Part shown: piece by piece, positions 10,655-25,013 of the stretch
Layout of the letters: the number at the start of each line of letters is the position of its first letter
How positions within the stretch are numbered: the first letter of the stretch is position 1
NCBI RefSeq assembly: GCF_963576615.1
Contig: NW_027045390.1
Location: 248,001-312,000, forward strand
Length of the DNA: 64,000 nt
Origin: Watersipora subatra
Taxonomy: Eukaryota; Bryozoa; Gymnolaemata; Cheilostomatida; Watersiporidae
Reading direction: 5' to 3'
Program-made: the position numbers and the translations under genes
The notes under the pieces: model-generated
What the model was told of the DNA's origin: nothing
Databases searched by the model: none
The model's input: only the letters and a program-made list of their open reading frames with translations

Positions 10655-11615
10655 CACAGATATAAATATAGTAGTGATGTCTCTCTGTGTAGGATTAACT
10701 AGCACATATAAATATAGTGGTGATATCTCTCTGTGTAGGATTAACTAGCACATATAAATATAGAGGTGATATCTCTTTGTGTAGGATTAACTAACACATA
10801 TAAATATAGTGGTGATATCTCTCTGTGTAGGATTAACTAACACATATAAATATAGTAGTGATATCTGTGTGTAGGATTAACTAACACAGATATAAATATA
10901 GTGGTGATATCTCTGTGTGTAGGATTAACTAACACATATATAAATATAGTGGTGATGTCTCTCTGTGTAGGATTAACTAACACGTATAAATATAGTGGTG
11001 ATATCTCTGTGTAGGATTAACTAACGCATATAAATATAGTGGTGATAACCCTGTGTAGGATTAACTAGCACATATAAATATAGTGGTGATATCTTTCTGT
11101 GTAGGATTAACTAACACTTATAAATATAGTGGTGATATCTCTGTGTAGGATTAACTAACACATATAAATATAGTGGTGATATCTCTGTGTAGGATTAACT
11201 AGCACATATAAATATAGTGGTGATATCTCTCTGTGTAGGATTAACTAACACATATAAATATAGTGGTGATATCTCAGTGTAGGATTAACTAGCACATATA
11301 AATATAGTCATGATATCTCTCTGTGTAGGATTAACTAACACATAAATATAGTGGTGATATCTCTGTGTAGGATTAATTAGCACATATAAATATAGTGGTG
11401 ATATCTCTATGTGTAGGATTAACTAGCACATATAAATATAGTGGTGATATCTGTGTGTAGGATTAACTAACACAGATATAAATATAGTGGTGATATCTCA
11501 GAGTGTAGGATTAACTAACACATATAAATATAGTGGTGATATCTCTCTGTGTAGGATTAACTAACACAGATATAAATATAGCGGTGATTTCTCTCTTTGT
11601 AGGATTAACTAACAC
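10655..11615. repeat. About 44-bp minisatellite, ~22 copies
   Basis: Intron between exons B and C. The array starts a few tens of bases after the exon B donor. Length polymorphic against 1,140-1,605 and 52,655-53,850. Confidence 0.95.
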
Positions 11616-11642
11616 AGCTTTTGTATCGGTCAGCAAGCCTAC

Positions 11643-11842
11643 CTTTATCTTCTTCATCTCATTCAGTTCAGTACTGAGGTCCCTGATGCGCCGGTCGTAG
11701 ACAACTTGGTTCTTCATCATTTTGGCGTGCTCCTTCTTGGCAGTATTTACCTTATTGAGCTCCTGTTGCATGGTATCCAGCCGTTTCTCAAAGTCTATTT
11801 TAACTTTGCGCACCCGCTCCTCCGACTGCTGCTTCTTGCTGC
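11643..11842 (-). CDS. KIF21: KIF21 exon B, left arm
   Basis: 200-bp exon, ttttcag acceptor and gtaggc donor. Coiled coil with RKVKIDFEKRLDTMQQELNK. The first two bases complete a Gly codon begun by exon A. Confidence 0.87.
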
Positions 11843-12126
11843 CTGAAAACGGAACTCACATAACAGTTTATTTCATTTGTATTTGCTATCCTGGTAACTG
11901 CTGTCCGGTTACGAATTAGCTGGTTGCAAAGCTAGCTACACGTTAAGATTATCAAACGCATACCAATTACTATCTAAATGACAGATTATTACACCAAAGC
12001 CATAGCACTGTATGGACTGAACTTTATAACTTGTTAAGAGCTAGCTGATTAACTATTAACAGCTGATCTAACATATACTAGCTATAACAGCTGATCTAAC
12101 ATATACTAGCTATAACAGGAGGTTAC

Positions 12127-12321
12127 CTAAGCTGCTTAGGACCTGGTCTCGTTCTCGTTCAACAGCCATTATTTGGTCCTGCAAGTTGAGCATTTCATCC
12201 TCGTAATGCTGACGAATTGTTTGCAGTTGTCGCTGGCTCCTTTCGAGTTCTTCAATCATTCTTTGTTTAAGTGAAATCTCTCCTGTCAGCTCTGTCAGGT
12301 CTTCTTGAAGATGGTCAGACT
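12127..12321 (-). CDS. KIF21: KIF21 exon A, left arm
   Basis: 195-bp exon (2 nt plus 64 codons plus 1 nt), encoding the first recognisable KIF21 coiled-coil segment with IEELERSQRQLQT and VERERDQVLSSLG (KIF21: IDELENSQKRLQT and LERDQVLQNL). The next exon upstream in the transcript is WDR47-like exon 4, and the phases agree. Confidence 0.86.
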
Positions 12322-12404
12322 CTACAAGAATTAGAAATGATAAAAACCAGCTGATTATATCAAGTCCTGATGAGCATATGAAGGTTTTAGCAATACTTTC
12401 GACC

Positions 12405-12778
12405 AGTATTCATATGGGTAGAATAGCACCAGTGTATATACGTATATGGATAGAATAGTTACCAGTGTATATACGTATATGGGTAGAATAGTACCGGTAT
12501 CTATACATATATGGGTAGAATTGTACCGGTATCTATATGGGTGCTATTCTACCTAGTATAGATACTGGGTAGAATAGTATCTATACGGGTAATCTTGGCC
12601 TTGACCTTTAAACGGTTGCATCTTTAAACTGAAAGCAGCTGTCATATATGTTATAGCAGTTGTTATATATGTTATAGCAGTTGTTATATATGTATTAGCA
12701 GTTGTTATATATGTTATAGCAGCTGTTATATATGTTATAGCAGCTGTTATATATGTTATAGCAGCTGTTATATATGTC
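12405..12778. repeat. Two AT-rich minisatellites (about 32 bp, 21 bp)
   Basis: Same pair as at 2,395-2,800. Lies in the long intron between WDR47-like exon 4 and KIF21 exon A. Confidence 0.85.
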
Positions 12779-12832
12779 AAAATATGATGCTAGTAAGCGA
12801 TCAATAAAAGTAATCTAGACTTGCACACTACA

Positions 12833-15800
12833 ACATTTGAAGCAAAGTTTGAAGAAAAATAATGATAATTCCGATGACAGTCACGCAGACTCGGACAGAC
12901 ACACATCCAAAAGAATGCTAACAACTCCAAAGACACATACACATAGCACGAGGACAGATGCGCAGACTTGCATAGACACACACATGCATGTTCACACATA
13001 CAAACAAAACGCATACACATACAAGCGCGCACACACCCACACGTGGACGCACATGCATACACACACGCACACACACACACACACACACACAGGTATTCAA
13101 GCACACATTAAATAGTGTTAAATGTATATTTTACTTGCGGGTATAAAACTTGTTTTTAAAGTGCACGGTAACCTCTTGACAGATTAAAACAGCTTCGCGT
13201 GATTGAATAAAGTTCCCCACATTAAATCTCGCGAAATTGCCGCATTTGGAAAAATGTTTGCAGAGCTTTGATGGTAACTCTAATAATAGTCACGCAGACA
13301 CAGAGACGGACAAATACATTTATATACTTGCTCAGAACAGACACAGACATAAACGTGCAAAGGCATACATACAGACACGGACAGCGACACACACACACAC
13401 GCGTGCACACCCAAACTCAGATACACAAACATACAAAGATGTACAGACACAGCTGTGCACAGAAATACACAAGCTCACACGCAGAGACACACACAGAAAC
13501 ACACTTGGGCGATTAAACAGACACACACTTGCACACACACATAGTCAGACTCACATACGGTCACGCACACACAGTCATGCGCAAACACGCTTGCACACAC
13601 CAAACTCCCACCAACATGCATGCACAAACAAACACACTTATGTAACAGGATACATGTATGTACCACTAAATGCATCGGATTTGATTTGTTTATCAATCGC
13701 CAAATGTTCTATTGATAGTTCACCGTAGCAGCTTGATAACGGTCCCAAATAGTGACAGTTTGATAGTTCCAACTGTACCTTCAACCTTCGAGTTGAAAGG
13801 CCGTCCTTGAAGATTATGGTAACATCTTGACAAACTTGAAAATCTTGTTGTTATTGAACAAAATTCACCTTGGCGTACCTGCAACATTTGGAGCAAATTT
13901 TGAAAAAAAATAATGATTATTCCGATGACAGTCACCCAGACACAGACAGACACGCATTCAAAAACCTGCTAACAACTGCGAAGACACATACACATAGCAC
14001 GAGGACAGGTGCGCAGACTTGCATAGACACACGCATACGTGTTCACACATACAAACAAAACGCATACACATCCAGGCGCACACACACACGCATAGAAACA
14101 CATGGATACACACATGTATACACACATGCACACACACACGCACACATACTGTATGCAAACACACATTAAATGGTTTTAAATGTATGTTTTACTTTCAGGT
14201 ATAAAACTTGTTTATAAAGTGCACTGTAACTTCTTGACAGATTAAAACAGCTTGGCGTGATAGAATAAAGTTCCCCACATTAAACCTCGCGATATTGCGC
14301 CATTTGAAAAAATGTTTGCAGAACATTGATGGTAATTCTAATAATAGCCACGCAGACACAGAGACGGACAAATACATTCATATACTTGCTCAGAACAGAC
14401 ACAGACATGAACGCGCAAAGACATACACACAGACACAGACAGCGACACACACACACGCGTGCAAACACACCCAAACCCAGATACACAAACATACAAAGAT
14501 GTACAGACACAGCTGTGCACAGAAATACACAAACTCACATGCAGAGACCCACACAGAAACACACTCAGGCGATCAAACAGACACACTTGCACGCACGCAT
14601 AGCCGCACACACATACAGTCACACACACGCAGTCTTGCGCAAACACACTTGCACACACCAAACTCTCACCAACACGCATGCACATACACACGCGCTTATG
14701 TAACCAGATACATGTATGTACCACTAAATGCATCGGATTTGATTCGTTTATCAATCGCCAAATGTTCTTTTGAGAGTTCACTGTGACAGCTTGATAACGG
14801 TCCAAAATAGGAACAGTTTGATAGTTCCAACTGTACCTTCAACCTTCGAGTGAGAAGCCGTCCTTGAAGATTATAGTAACCTCTTGACACACTTTGAAAT
14901 TCTTGTTGTTAATGAACAAAATTCACCTTGGCGTACCTGCAACATTTGGAGCAAAGTTTTAAAAAAAATAATGATAATTCTGATGACAGTCATGCAGACA
15001 CGGACAGACACACATCCAAAAGAATGCTAACAACTGTGAAGACACATATGCATAGCACGAGGACAGATGCGCAGACTTGCATAGACACACACATGCATGT
15101 TCACACATACAAACAAAACTCATACACATACAGGCGCGCACACACACACACACACGTGGACACACATGCATACACGCATGCACACACACAGGTCTTCAAA
15201 CACACATTAAATAGTGTTAAATGTATCTTTTACTTGCACGTATAAAACTTGTTTTTAAAGTGCACGGTAACCTCTTGACAGATTAAAACAGCTTGGCGTG
15301 ATTGAATAAAGTTCCCCATATTAAATCTCGTGATATTGCACCATTTGGAAAAATGTTTCCAGAGCTTTGATGGTAACTCTAATAATAGTCACGCAGACAC
15401 AGAGACGGACAAATACATTCACATACTTGCTCAGAACAGACACCTGCCATAAACGTGCAAAGGCATACACATAGACACGGACAGCGACACACACAAACAC
15501 ACACACACGCGCGCAAACACACCCAAACTCAGATACACAAGCATAGAAAAATGTACAGACACGGCTGTGCACAGAAATACACAAACTCACACGCAGAGAC
15601 ACACACAGAAACACACTTGGGCGATTAAACGAACACACACTTGCACACACACATAGTCAGACATACGGTCACGCATAGCAGTCATGCGCAAACACGCTTG
15701 CACACACCAAACTCCCACCAACATGCATGCACATACAAACACACTTATGTAACCGGATACATGTATGTACAAGTAAATGCAACGGATTTGATTCGTTTAC

Positions 15801-16250
15801 CAATCAATGTTCTATTGAGAGTTCACAATAGCAGCTTGAGAGAGGTCCCAAATATTGACAGCTTGATAGTTCCAACTGTACCTTCAAATTTCGAGTTAAA
15901 AAGCCGTCCTTGAAGATTTTAGTAACCTCTTGACAGACTTTGAAGATCTTGTTGTGATTCAACAAAATTAACCTTGGCAAACCTGCAATATTTGGAGCAA
16001 AGTTTGAAGAAAAATGATGATAATTCCGAAGACAGTCACGCAGACACGGACAGACACATATCCAAAAGCATGCTAACAACTGCGAAGACACATACACATA
16101 GCACGAGGACAGATGCGCAGACCTGCATAGACGCATGTATACATGTTCAAACACACGAACAAAACGCATACACATACAAGCGCACACACACACGCACACA
16201 CGTGGACGCACACACATACACACACGCACACACACAGGTATTCAAACACA
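12833..16250. repeat. CA-rich higher-order repeat, ~3.3 units of ~1.05 kb
   Basis: Each unit holds dense CACACA/GACACA tracts plus a shared non-CA segment starting acctgcaacatttggagcaa (at 13,878, 14,936 and 15,981; spacing 1,045-1,058 bp). The His/Thr- and Cys/Val-rich ORFs here are by-products of the CA/TG tracts. The right arm block (48,690-51,436) has about 2.6 units. Confidence 0.92.
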
Positions 16251-16254
16251 CATC

Positions 16255-16635
16255 ACAGTTGTAGCTTTCATCGCAATGGAAGCTACAAGTAGAATAGGTA
16301 TGACATAATCCACAGTTGTAGTTTTCATTGCAATGGAAACTACGAGTACAATAGGTATGACATGACCCACAGTTGTAACTTTCAATGCAAGGGAAGCTAC
16401 AAGTAGAATAGGTATGACATGATCTACGGTTGTAGCTTTCATTGCAATCGAAGCTACGCGTACAATGGTTATGACACGACCCACAGCTGTAGCTTTCACT
16501 GCTATGGAAGCTACAAATACAATAGATATGACATGACCCACAGTTGTAACTTTCCTTGCAACGGAACCAACGAGTACAATAGGTATGACATAGTCCACAG
16601 TTGGAGAATTCATTGCAATGGAAGGTACTAGTACC
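16255..16635. repeat. 57-bp minisatellite, ~6.7 copies
   Basis: Unit around gtagctttcattgcaatgga then agctac...aggtatgacatga. The right arm retains only about three copies (48,510-48,690), where it runs directly into the CA-rich block. Confidence 0.92.
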
Positions 16636-16895
16636 ATTAACTAGTCTGAAAACTGACCTATAGCTAGCAGGTTAACTAGTCTGAAAACTGACCTTTAGTG
16701 AGCAGGTTAACTAGTCCGAAAACTGACCTTTAGCAAGCAGGTTAACTAGTCTAAAAACTGACCTTTAGCGAGCAGGTTAACTAGTCTGAAAACTGACTTT
16801 TAGTGAGCAGGTTAATTAGTCTGAAAACACACCTATAGTGAACAGATTAACTAGTCTGAAAACAGACCTTTAGCAAGCAGGTTAACTAGTCTGTC
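16635..16895 (-). repeat. 35-bp minisatellite built from an exon end and its splice donor
   Basis: About seven copies of a 35-bp unit (gcaggttaactagtctgaaa followed by actgacctttagcga). On the minus strand each unit contains the last ~20 bases of WDR47-like exon 4 and a following GT donor. Confidence 0.9.
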
Positions 16896-16964
16896 GTGTT
16901 TAGCTGATGAATTGCTCGGTGCTGCCTTTTCAAGCCCGATGAACCTGCTGACCAGTGGGTATAG
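16868..16964 (-). CDS. WDR47: WDR47-like exon 4, left arm
   Basis: 97-bp exon (ctttcag acceptor; 32 codons plus 1 nt). It encodes LYPLVSRFIGLEKAAPSN and then AKHDRLVNLLAKG, aligned with the WDR47 CTLH region (VAEFIPADRK...ASNNRLFQLVMKG). The 3' end lies inside the 35-bp array. Confidence 0.7.
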
Positions 16965-17799
16965 CTGAAAGAACAGAGACAATATTGACAGCAAAATAAG
17001 AACATAAAACCTTCTCAAACATCGTGTTTAAACATTCCCTACATCCATGATTTGTAATTTTCGCTCAATATACTGTACAGGTTGTAGTTATTGCTGGTAG
17101 GGCTAAAAACCTCCTCGCCAAGCAATGGTTTTGATAAATTTACCATCATGGTAAAAATGTTGTTCAATTGTATCATTAGGCTATGTGTGATCAAAACTTC
17201 ACTAAGGCCTAAGGTTGTATCTATCATTTAGCACAGCCAAAGTTAATGGAACTCATGCTATCTATACTAACTGTGTACATGGAATATTCAAGTACAGTTG
17301 ATATAAGGTTGTCAAGGGGAACCGGCGTCCCAGTGATAAGTGAAAATTTGCTAAATAAAAGCTTATGTTTTAAAGTATATGTAAGAGCCAAAATTTTAAC
17401 ACCAAAACACTTACACTGCTTTCTAAACATATTGTATTGATTTCTTATATAATAAGTAATTTGAAGTTATATTGATTGACCTACAGTTTATATTTCAACC
17501 CCAGTCCCAGTATTTAAAACCACAGAATACACTTACATAGTATGAACGTAGTTTGGACTTCATCTGACCTGAATATTCATACTTGTGTTAACTCGGTTCG
17601 TTGTGAGAAGGAAGTCACATGTTTATAATTCATGAGATTGATGTGTCTTATGTATTTTACTTTTTAAATGGTTTTTAATTAATTTTCTCTCGATTTTAAC
17701 AAAAATTTTCTACTGTGAAGTACTGAATCCGTGAATGGTGAGCCAGGAAGTAGTGATGGATTACTGTATAGTTACAAATGTTAGTACTGAAGTGTAATT
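16965..17799. other. Intron sequence, no gene seen
   Basis: Non-repetitive arm sequence between WDR47-like exons 4 and 3. Short ORFs here have no family similarity. Mirrored at about 47,350-48,173. Confidence 0.5.
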
Positions 17800-18335
17800 G
17801 TGCAAAGCAAGGAGTGTAAATGATAACCCAACTGACTAAGTAACCCCATGCAATAAGAACATGGAGAGCATGTAACTGTACAAAGCAAGGAGTGTAGATG
17901 ATAACCCTACTGACTAAGTAACCCCATGCAATAAGAACATGGAGAGCATGTAATTGTACAAAGCAAGGAGTGTAGATGATAACCCCACTGGCTAAGTAAC
18001 CCCATGCAATAAGAACATGGAGAGCATGTAATTGTGCAAAGCAAGGAGTGTAGATGGTAACCCCACTGACTAAGTAACCCCATGCAATAAGAACATGGAG
18101 AGCATGTAACTGTACAGAGCAAGGAGTGTAGATGATAACCCCACTGACTAAGTAACCCCATGCAATAAGAACATGGAAAGCATCTAACTGTACAAAGCAA
18201 GGAGTGAAGATGATAACCCTACTGACTAAGTAACCTCATGCAATAAGAACATGGAGATCATGTAACTGTACAAAGCAAGGAGTGTAGATAATAACCCCAC
18301 TGACTAAGTAACCCCATGCAATAAAACAACATGGA
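17800..18335. repeat. 78-bp minisatellite, ~7 copies
   Basis: Unit begins taaccccatgcaataagaac. The array abuts the 3' end of WDR47-like exon 3. 78 bp is 26 codons, which explains the long repetitive ORFs. Confidence 0.95.
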
Positions 18336-18343
18336 GAGCCGAC

Positions 18344-18520
18344 CTCGTTAAAGCAGTTGATACGGGCGCTGGAAGGGTTCCAATTCTTGTAGGCCTGATC
18401 AGAGGAAATGGAGGGAAGAGTCAATAGAAAGCACAAGTTGTCATACTCCTTACTATCAGAACAAAGATGCTCTAACTCAGTGAGGCAGCTGACGACCTCG
18501 TCCAATGTGGAGTCATGGTT
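18344..18520 (-). CDS. WDR47: WDR47-like exon 3, left arm
   Basis: 177-bp phase 0-0 exon, acceptor catacag, donor gtcggc (weak). It encodes LCFLLTLPSISSD and KNWNPSSARINCFNE, a close match to WDR47 [31 protein letters not shown]. Confidence 0.85.
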
Positions 18521-18779
18521 CTGTATGAACAAAATGAAAAAATAATGATTGCTAGCCAACCACAGGGATGATGATGGAATGACAGCCAAGGAAGACATTA
18601 GCCAATCACAGATGTCAGAAACAGACTGTGTTTAATCGAAAATACAAAAACTGAAGAAACTAAACATCCAAACAAAGTAGCATCAGAACTAAAAGTGTTT
18701 TTTTCAAGAAAACAGTGAGTCAATGAGTGACAACTTCATGGCACGTGTAGTTGTAACTATAATTATATGTATTCTCACA

Positions 18780-19562
18780 TGTAATGGCCTGTCAAACACA
18801 CTCACATGTAATGTGAGTGTCAGACAAACTCACATGTATTGGCCTGTCAGACACTCCCACATGTAATGGCCTGTCAGACACCCTCACATGTAATGGCCTG
18901 TCAGACACACTCACATGTAATGGCCTGTCAGACAAACTCACGTGTAATGGCCTGTCAGACACTCCCACGTGAAATGGCCTGTCAGACACTCTCACATGTA
19001 ATGGCCTGTCAGACACACTCACATGTAATGGCCTGTCAGATACACTCACATGTAATGGCCTGTCAGGCACACTCACATGTAAAGGCCTGTCAGGCACACT
19101 CACATGTAATGGCCTGTCAGACACACTCACATGTAATGGCCTGTCAGATACACTCACATGTAATGGCCTGTCAGACACACTCACATGTAATGGCCTGTCA
19201 GACACACTCACATGTAATGGCCTGTCAGACACTCTCACATGTAATGGCCTGTCAGACACACTCACATGTAATGGCCTGTCAGACACTCTCACATGTAATG
19301 GCCTGTCAGACACACTCACATGTAATGGCCTGTCAGACACTCTCACATGTAATGGCCTGTCAGATACTCTCACATGTAATGGCCTGTCAGACACTCTCAC
19401 ATGTAATGGCCTGTCAGATACTCTCACATGTAATGGCCTGTCAGACACTCTCACATGTAATAGCCTGTCAGACACACTACCCTGTAAAGACTTGTCAGAC
19501 ACTCTCAAATGTAATGACCTGTCAGATACTATCACATGTAATGACCTGTCAGGACAACTTAC
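18780..19562. repeat. 24-bp minisatellite, ~32 copies
   Basis: Unit cactcacatgtaatggcctg plus tcag fills the intron up to the exon 2 donor. A 24-bp unit with no stop in several frames yields long ORFs on both strands (for example MACQTHSH or SDRPLHV repeats) that are not genes. Confidence 0.97.
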
Positions 19563-22335
<2,773 letters not shown>

Positions 22336-22339
22336 AAAA

Positions 22340-22465
22340 CGGTCAAATGGTGTAGATGTTGGAGTGTCTGTCTACTGAGCTAAATGTGGTGAGTTCAAAT
22401 CCCACCTGGTGAAATCCTTTTTTCATAATCTACCTGTCTCTTCAGACAGCCAGACAGGGCTTTGA
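22340..22465 (+). mobile_element. tRNA-derived SINE
   Basis: Contains a tRNA-like head with A-box-like tggtgtagatgttggag and B-box gagttcaaatcccacc, followed by ttttttcataatctacc and a gacagccagacaggg tail. The tail resembles that of the copy at 31,690-31,805. Not a functional tRNA: no clean cloverleaf or discriminator end. Confidence 0.65.
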
Positions 22466-22477
22466 TCATACCGCATT

Positions 22478-22915
22478 AAGATTATACGGCATACAATTAT
22501 TATACAATATTATGTAATTATCATACAAGTATTATATAATATTGTGTAATTATCATACAATTATTGTACAATATTATTTATATATTATATAATATTGTGT
22601 AATTATCATACAACTATTATATAATATTATTCAATTATCATACAACTATTATATAATATTATTCAATTATCATACAATTATTATATAATAGTTATATTAT
22701 TATACAATTATTACATAATATTACTCAATTATCATACGACTATTACAAAATAATGTAATTATCGTACAATTATTATATAATATTATGTAATTATCATATA
22801 ATTATTATATAATACTATGCGATTATCATACAATCATTATATAATATTATGTCATTATCATACAATTATTATATAATACTATGTAATTATCATACAATTA
22901 TTATATAATTACCAC
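22478..22915. repeat. AT-rich ~30-bp minisatellite
   Basis: About 14 degenerate copies of attatcatacaattattata followed by taatattatgta. Inverted copy at 39,740-40,170. Confidence 0.85.
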
Positions 22916-23085
22916 ACTGTAATAGCGCGAAGGTCAGAAAAGAATACTATTACTTGAATTTTAACTTAGTTTTCAGCAAACTTGTTGGTGGAAGGTCTGA
23001 CGGAGAGACAAGCCTATGAATGGTTTTAGACATGGTTTATGACAACGAGGTATCCCTTTCAACCAGAACCATATTCAGGACATAC

Positions 23086-23216
23086 CATTAATGATTCCCG
23101 ACTCTCTCTCTCTCCAAGCATATGAGGGCAACATCAACCTGTTTATTTGCTAGGTACTCCTCTATTATCTTGATGATTTCCTTGTCGCCGAGCTCAACCG
23201 TATGAGAGAGTGTCAT
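23086..23216 (-). CDS. WDR47: WDR47-like exon 1 with start codon, left arm (AG-tract frameshift)
   Basis: 131-bp exon from ATG (23,216-23,214) to a gtatgt donor. It encodes MTLSHTVELGDKEIIKIIEE and LICLE, then an (AG)6 tract, then the codons for SGIING. This matches WDR47 VEIIKLILDFLNSKK...LEKESGVING (LisH region). The tract length leaves the frame wrong for SGIING. The right arm tract is 6 bp longer and in the same wrong frame. Confidence 0.75.
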
Positions 23217-24458
23217 GATGGGGGAAGATTAAACTCTCACGAATCGGAAAATTAAAAAATTAGCGCTGTTTCTACATCGAGGCAGCACCATCCTGTAGAG
23301 ATAGAAGTAACAGTCTGTGTAATAATTTAGTGAGAAGACACTCAGACTTTAGAAAGTCAAGGTAGAAACACTGAAGAAAGATTGTCAGAGGTCAATAACA
23401 CCTAGGAAAAAATGTTTTTAAATATTTCAGTGTCTTTGGCTGTCATTCATACTCTGTGTAAAACTGCTAGTAGCTTGACTTCACCAACTTACACGTGGTT
23501 TGTGCGTATATTTTTTATATGGCTGTTGAATGCAAGAAATATAAGAATTTCTCAAACTAAAACATGTAGACTATTACAATCAACAAGCAACAGACATATC
23601 TTTCAAAATAGGAGGTAGATGCTACCTATTCAGACTTGAGATTGGCAAAAATTGTAGCCGAGCCCTTTCAAGTCAGTACCTGAGCCTGTTTCATACTTTG
23701 TATCGAACAGATGTCACAGCAAACATAGTACCGTGTATCAAGCCCTTTGCAAAACCAAGCTGAGTTTCAGTAAAGCGATTAAAACTTGTACATGAAAATG
23801 TTTCACCCTCGTACATCGTACAGAACTAACGCAAAGGAGATACCAGATATAGAGGAAAACACTGATTCTGGAATGTGAGAGAATGACCACTATATAGAGT
23901 GAATAGAAGATATGAGCTACGAGATCGTACAACAAAAGCGGATGACAAATTATATTTATGATGATGAGAGAGAGTACGAATAAAAATAGCTTACAGCGCC
24001 CAGCTTAACATGAATATATATATCAAAACATAAAACAATCAAAAAACTTGATAACATAAAACCTACAAAAAGAATGTTTGGATCCTTAATAATTATAAGC
24101 AACTTACATGAAATAATAAGCAAATATATAAATAATTATACTCAATACAGTTGACTATCGCAATGATACAGCAACCACAATATATTTCCTGAATGACCTT
24201 CTAATAACTTAATGTAAATTATGTAAATTTACATATACATATATACATGTACTTTACAGCTTGATCTTATGGCATATATACAGCTAGATAAACGACTATG
24301 AATATACGGATTCCGAATAATTATAAGCAACTTACATGAATTAATAAGCAAATATATATATATATAATTATATTCAATATGGTTGACTATCGCAATGATA
24401 CAGCAACCACAATATATTTCCCGAATGACCTTCTAATAACTTTACATATACATATATA
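23217..24458. other. Upstream region with a ~220-bp tandem duplication
   Basis: Between exon 1 and the LTR element; the promoter of the chimeric gene would be here. From about 24,082 a unit starting near aattataagcaacttacatg repeats at 24,308, and a third partial copy resumes after the LTR element at 29,894. No core promoter could be assigned. Confidence 0.6.
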
Positions 24459-24949
24459 TGTAAGATATGTCAAGCTTTACTCTCAAACATTGCGATAGTA
24501 CCCGTATATGACAGTTAACATTTCATTCGAAGGGTTGTGATCCCTATCTGTGTACAGTGGCTGTAAGAAATACCCTCATTTTATAACGTCAATGCACTGA
24601 CTGCTTGTGTACGCTCTACCATCATGCCGCAAAGCACTCAGTGCCAATGTGAATCTCCTCTGTCTGACCGTTGTAACCTAACAAAATTATAAACATATTA
24701 TTCATTCTTGTCTCCTTAATTTATCTTGTGTTTGGCTCATTTTTCTAGTATGAATCACGTGTTTTGTGCTGTCAAAACTATATAAAAGCATGCAGTTTGA
24801 TTAGATCTAGACTTGTAGTTTTATAATCCTCGTACTTGTTGTCAGTATATTAATAAACGCTCGTAAGACAAGACTCTCTCTCTATCTCTGGCGTACTTTA
24901 GGCTTTAGGAGTCAAAAGCCACCTTAGGGCAGCATAGCGCGCTGTCACA
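24459..24949 (+). repeat. 5' LTR (491 bp)
   Basis: Starts TGTAAGATATG and ends CACA. TATA box tataaa at 24,781-24,786 and poly(A) signal aataaa at 24,852-24,857. By eye it differs from the 3' LTR at only two positions (T/G in ttaat-tatct and in gttt-gtgct). Flanked by TATA. Confidence 0.95.
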
Positions 24950-24951
24950 TT

Positions 24952-24969
24952 TGGTGTCAGAAGTGGGAT
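24952..24969 (+). promoter_or_regulatory. Primer-binding site, tRNA-Leu type
   Basis: tggtgtcagaagtgggat, two bases after the LTR. It is complementary to a 3' end ATCCCACTTCTGACACCA, which is the end of animal tRNA-Leu(CAA). Confidence 0.85.
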
Positions 24970-25013
24970 TCGATAAAATTGATAAAATCCCAAGGACACT
25001 GCCAGAATTTGAG

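Noticed and set aside
12790-16264. Many His/Thr- or Cys/Val-rich ORFs, also at 48,602-51,474
   Set aside because: By-products of CA/TG repeats, no conserved domain.
22345-22420. Possible functional tRNA gene
   Set aside because: A- and B-box-like motifs are present but the acceptor stem does not close and the sequence continues into a SINE tail.
24951-25013. Upstream extension of the Gag ORF
   Set aside because: It overlaps the primer-binding site and starts at a TTG; the first ATG is at 25,014.
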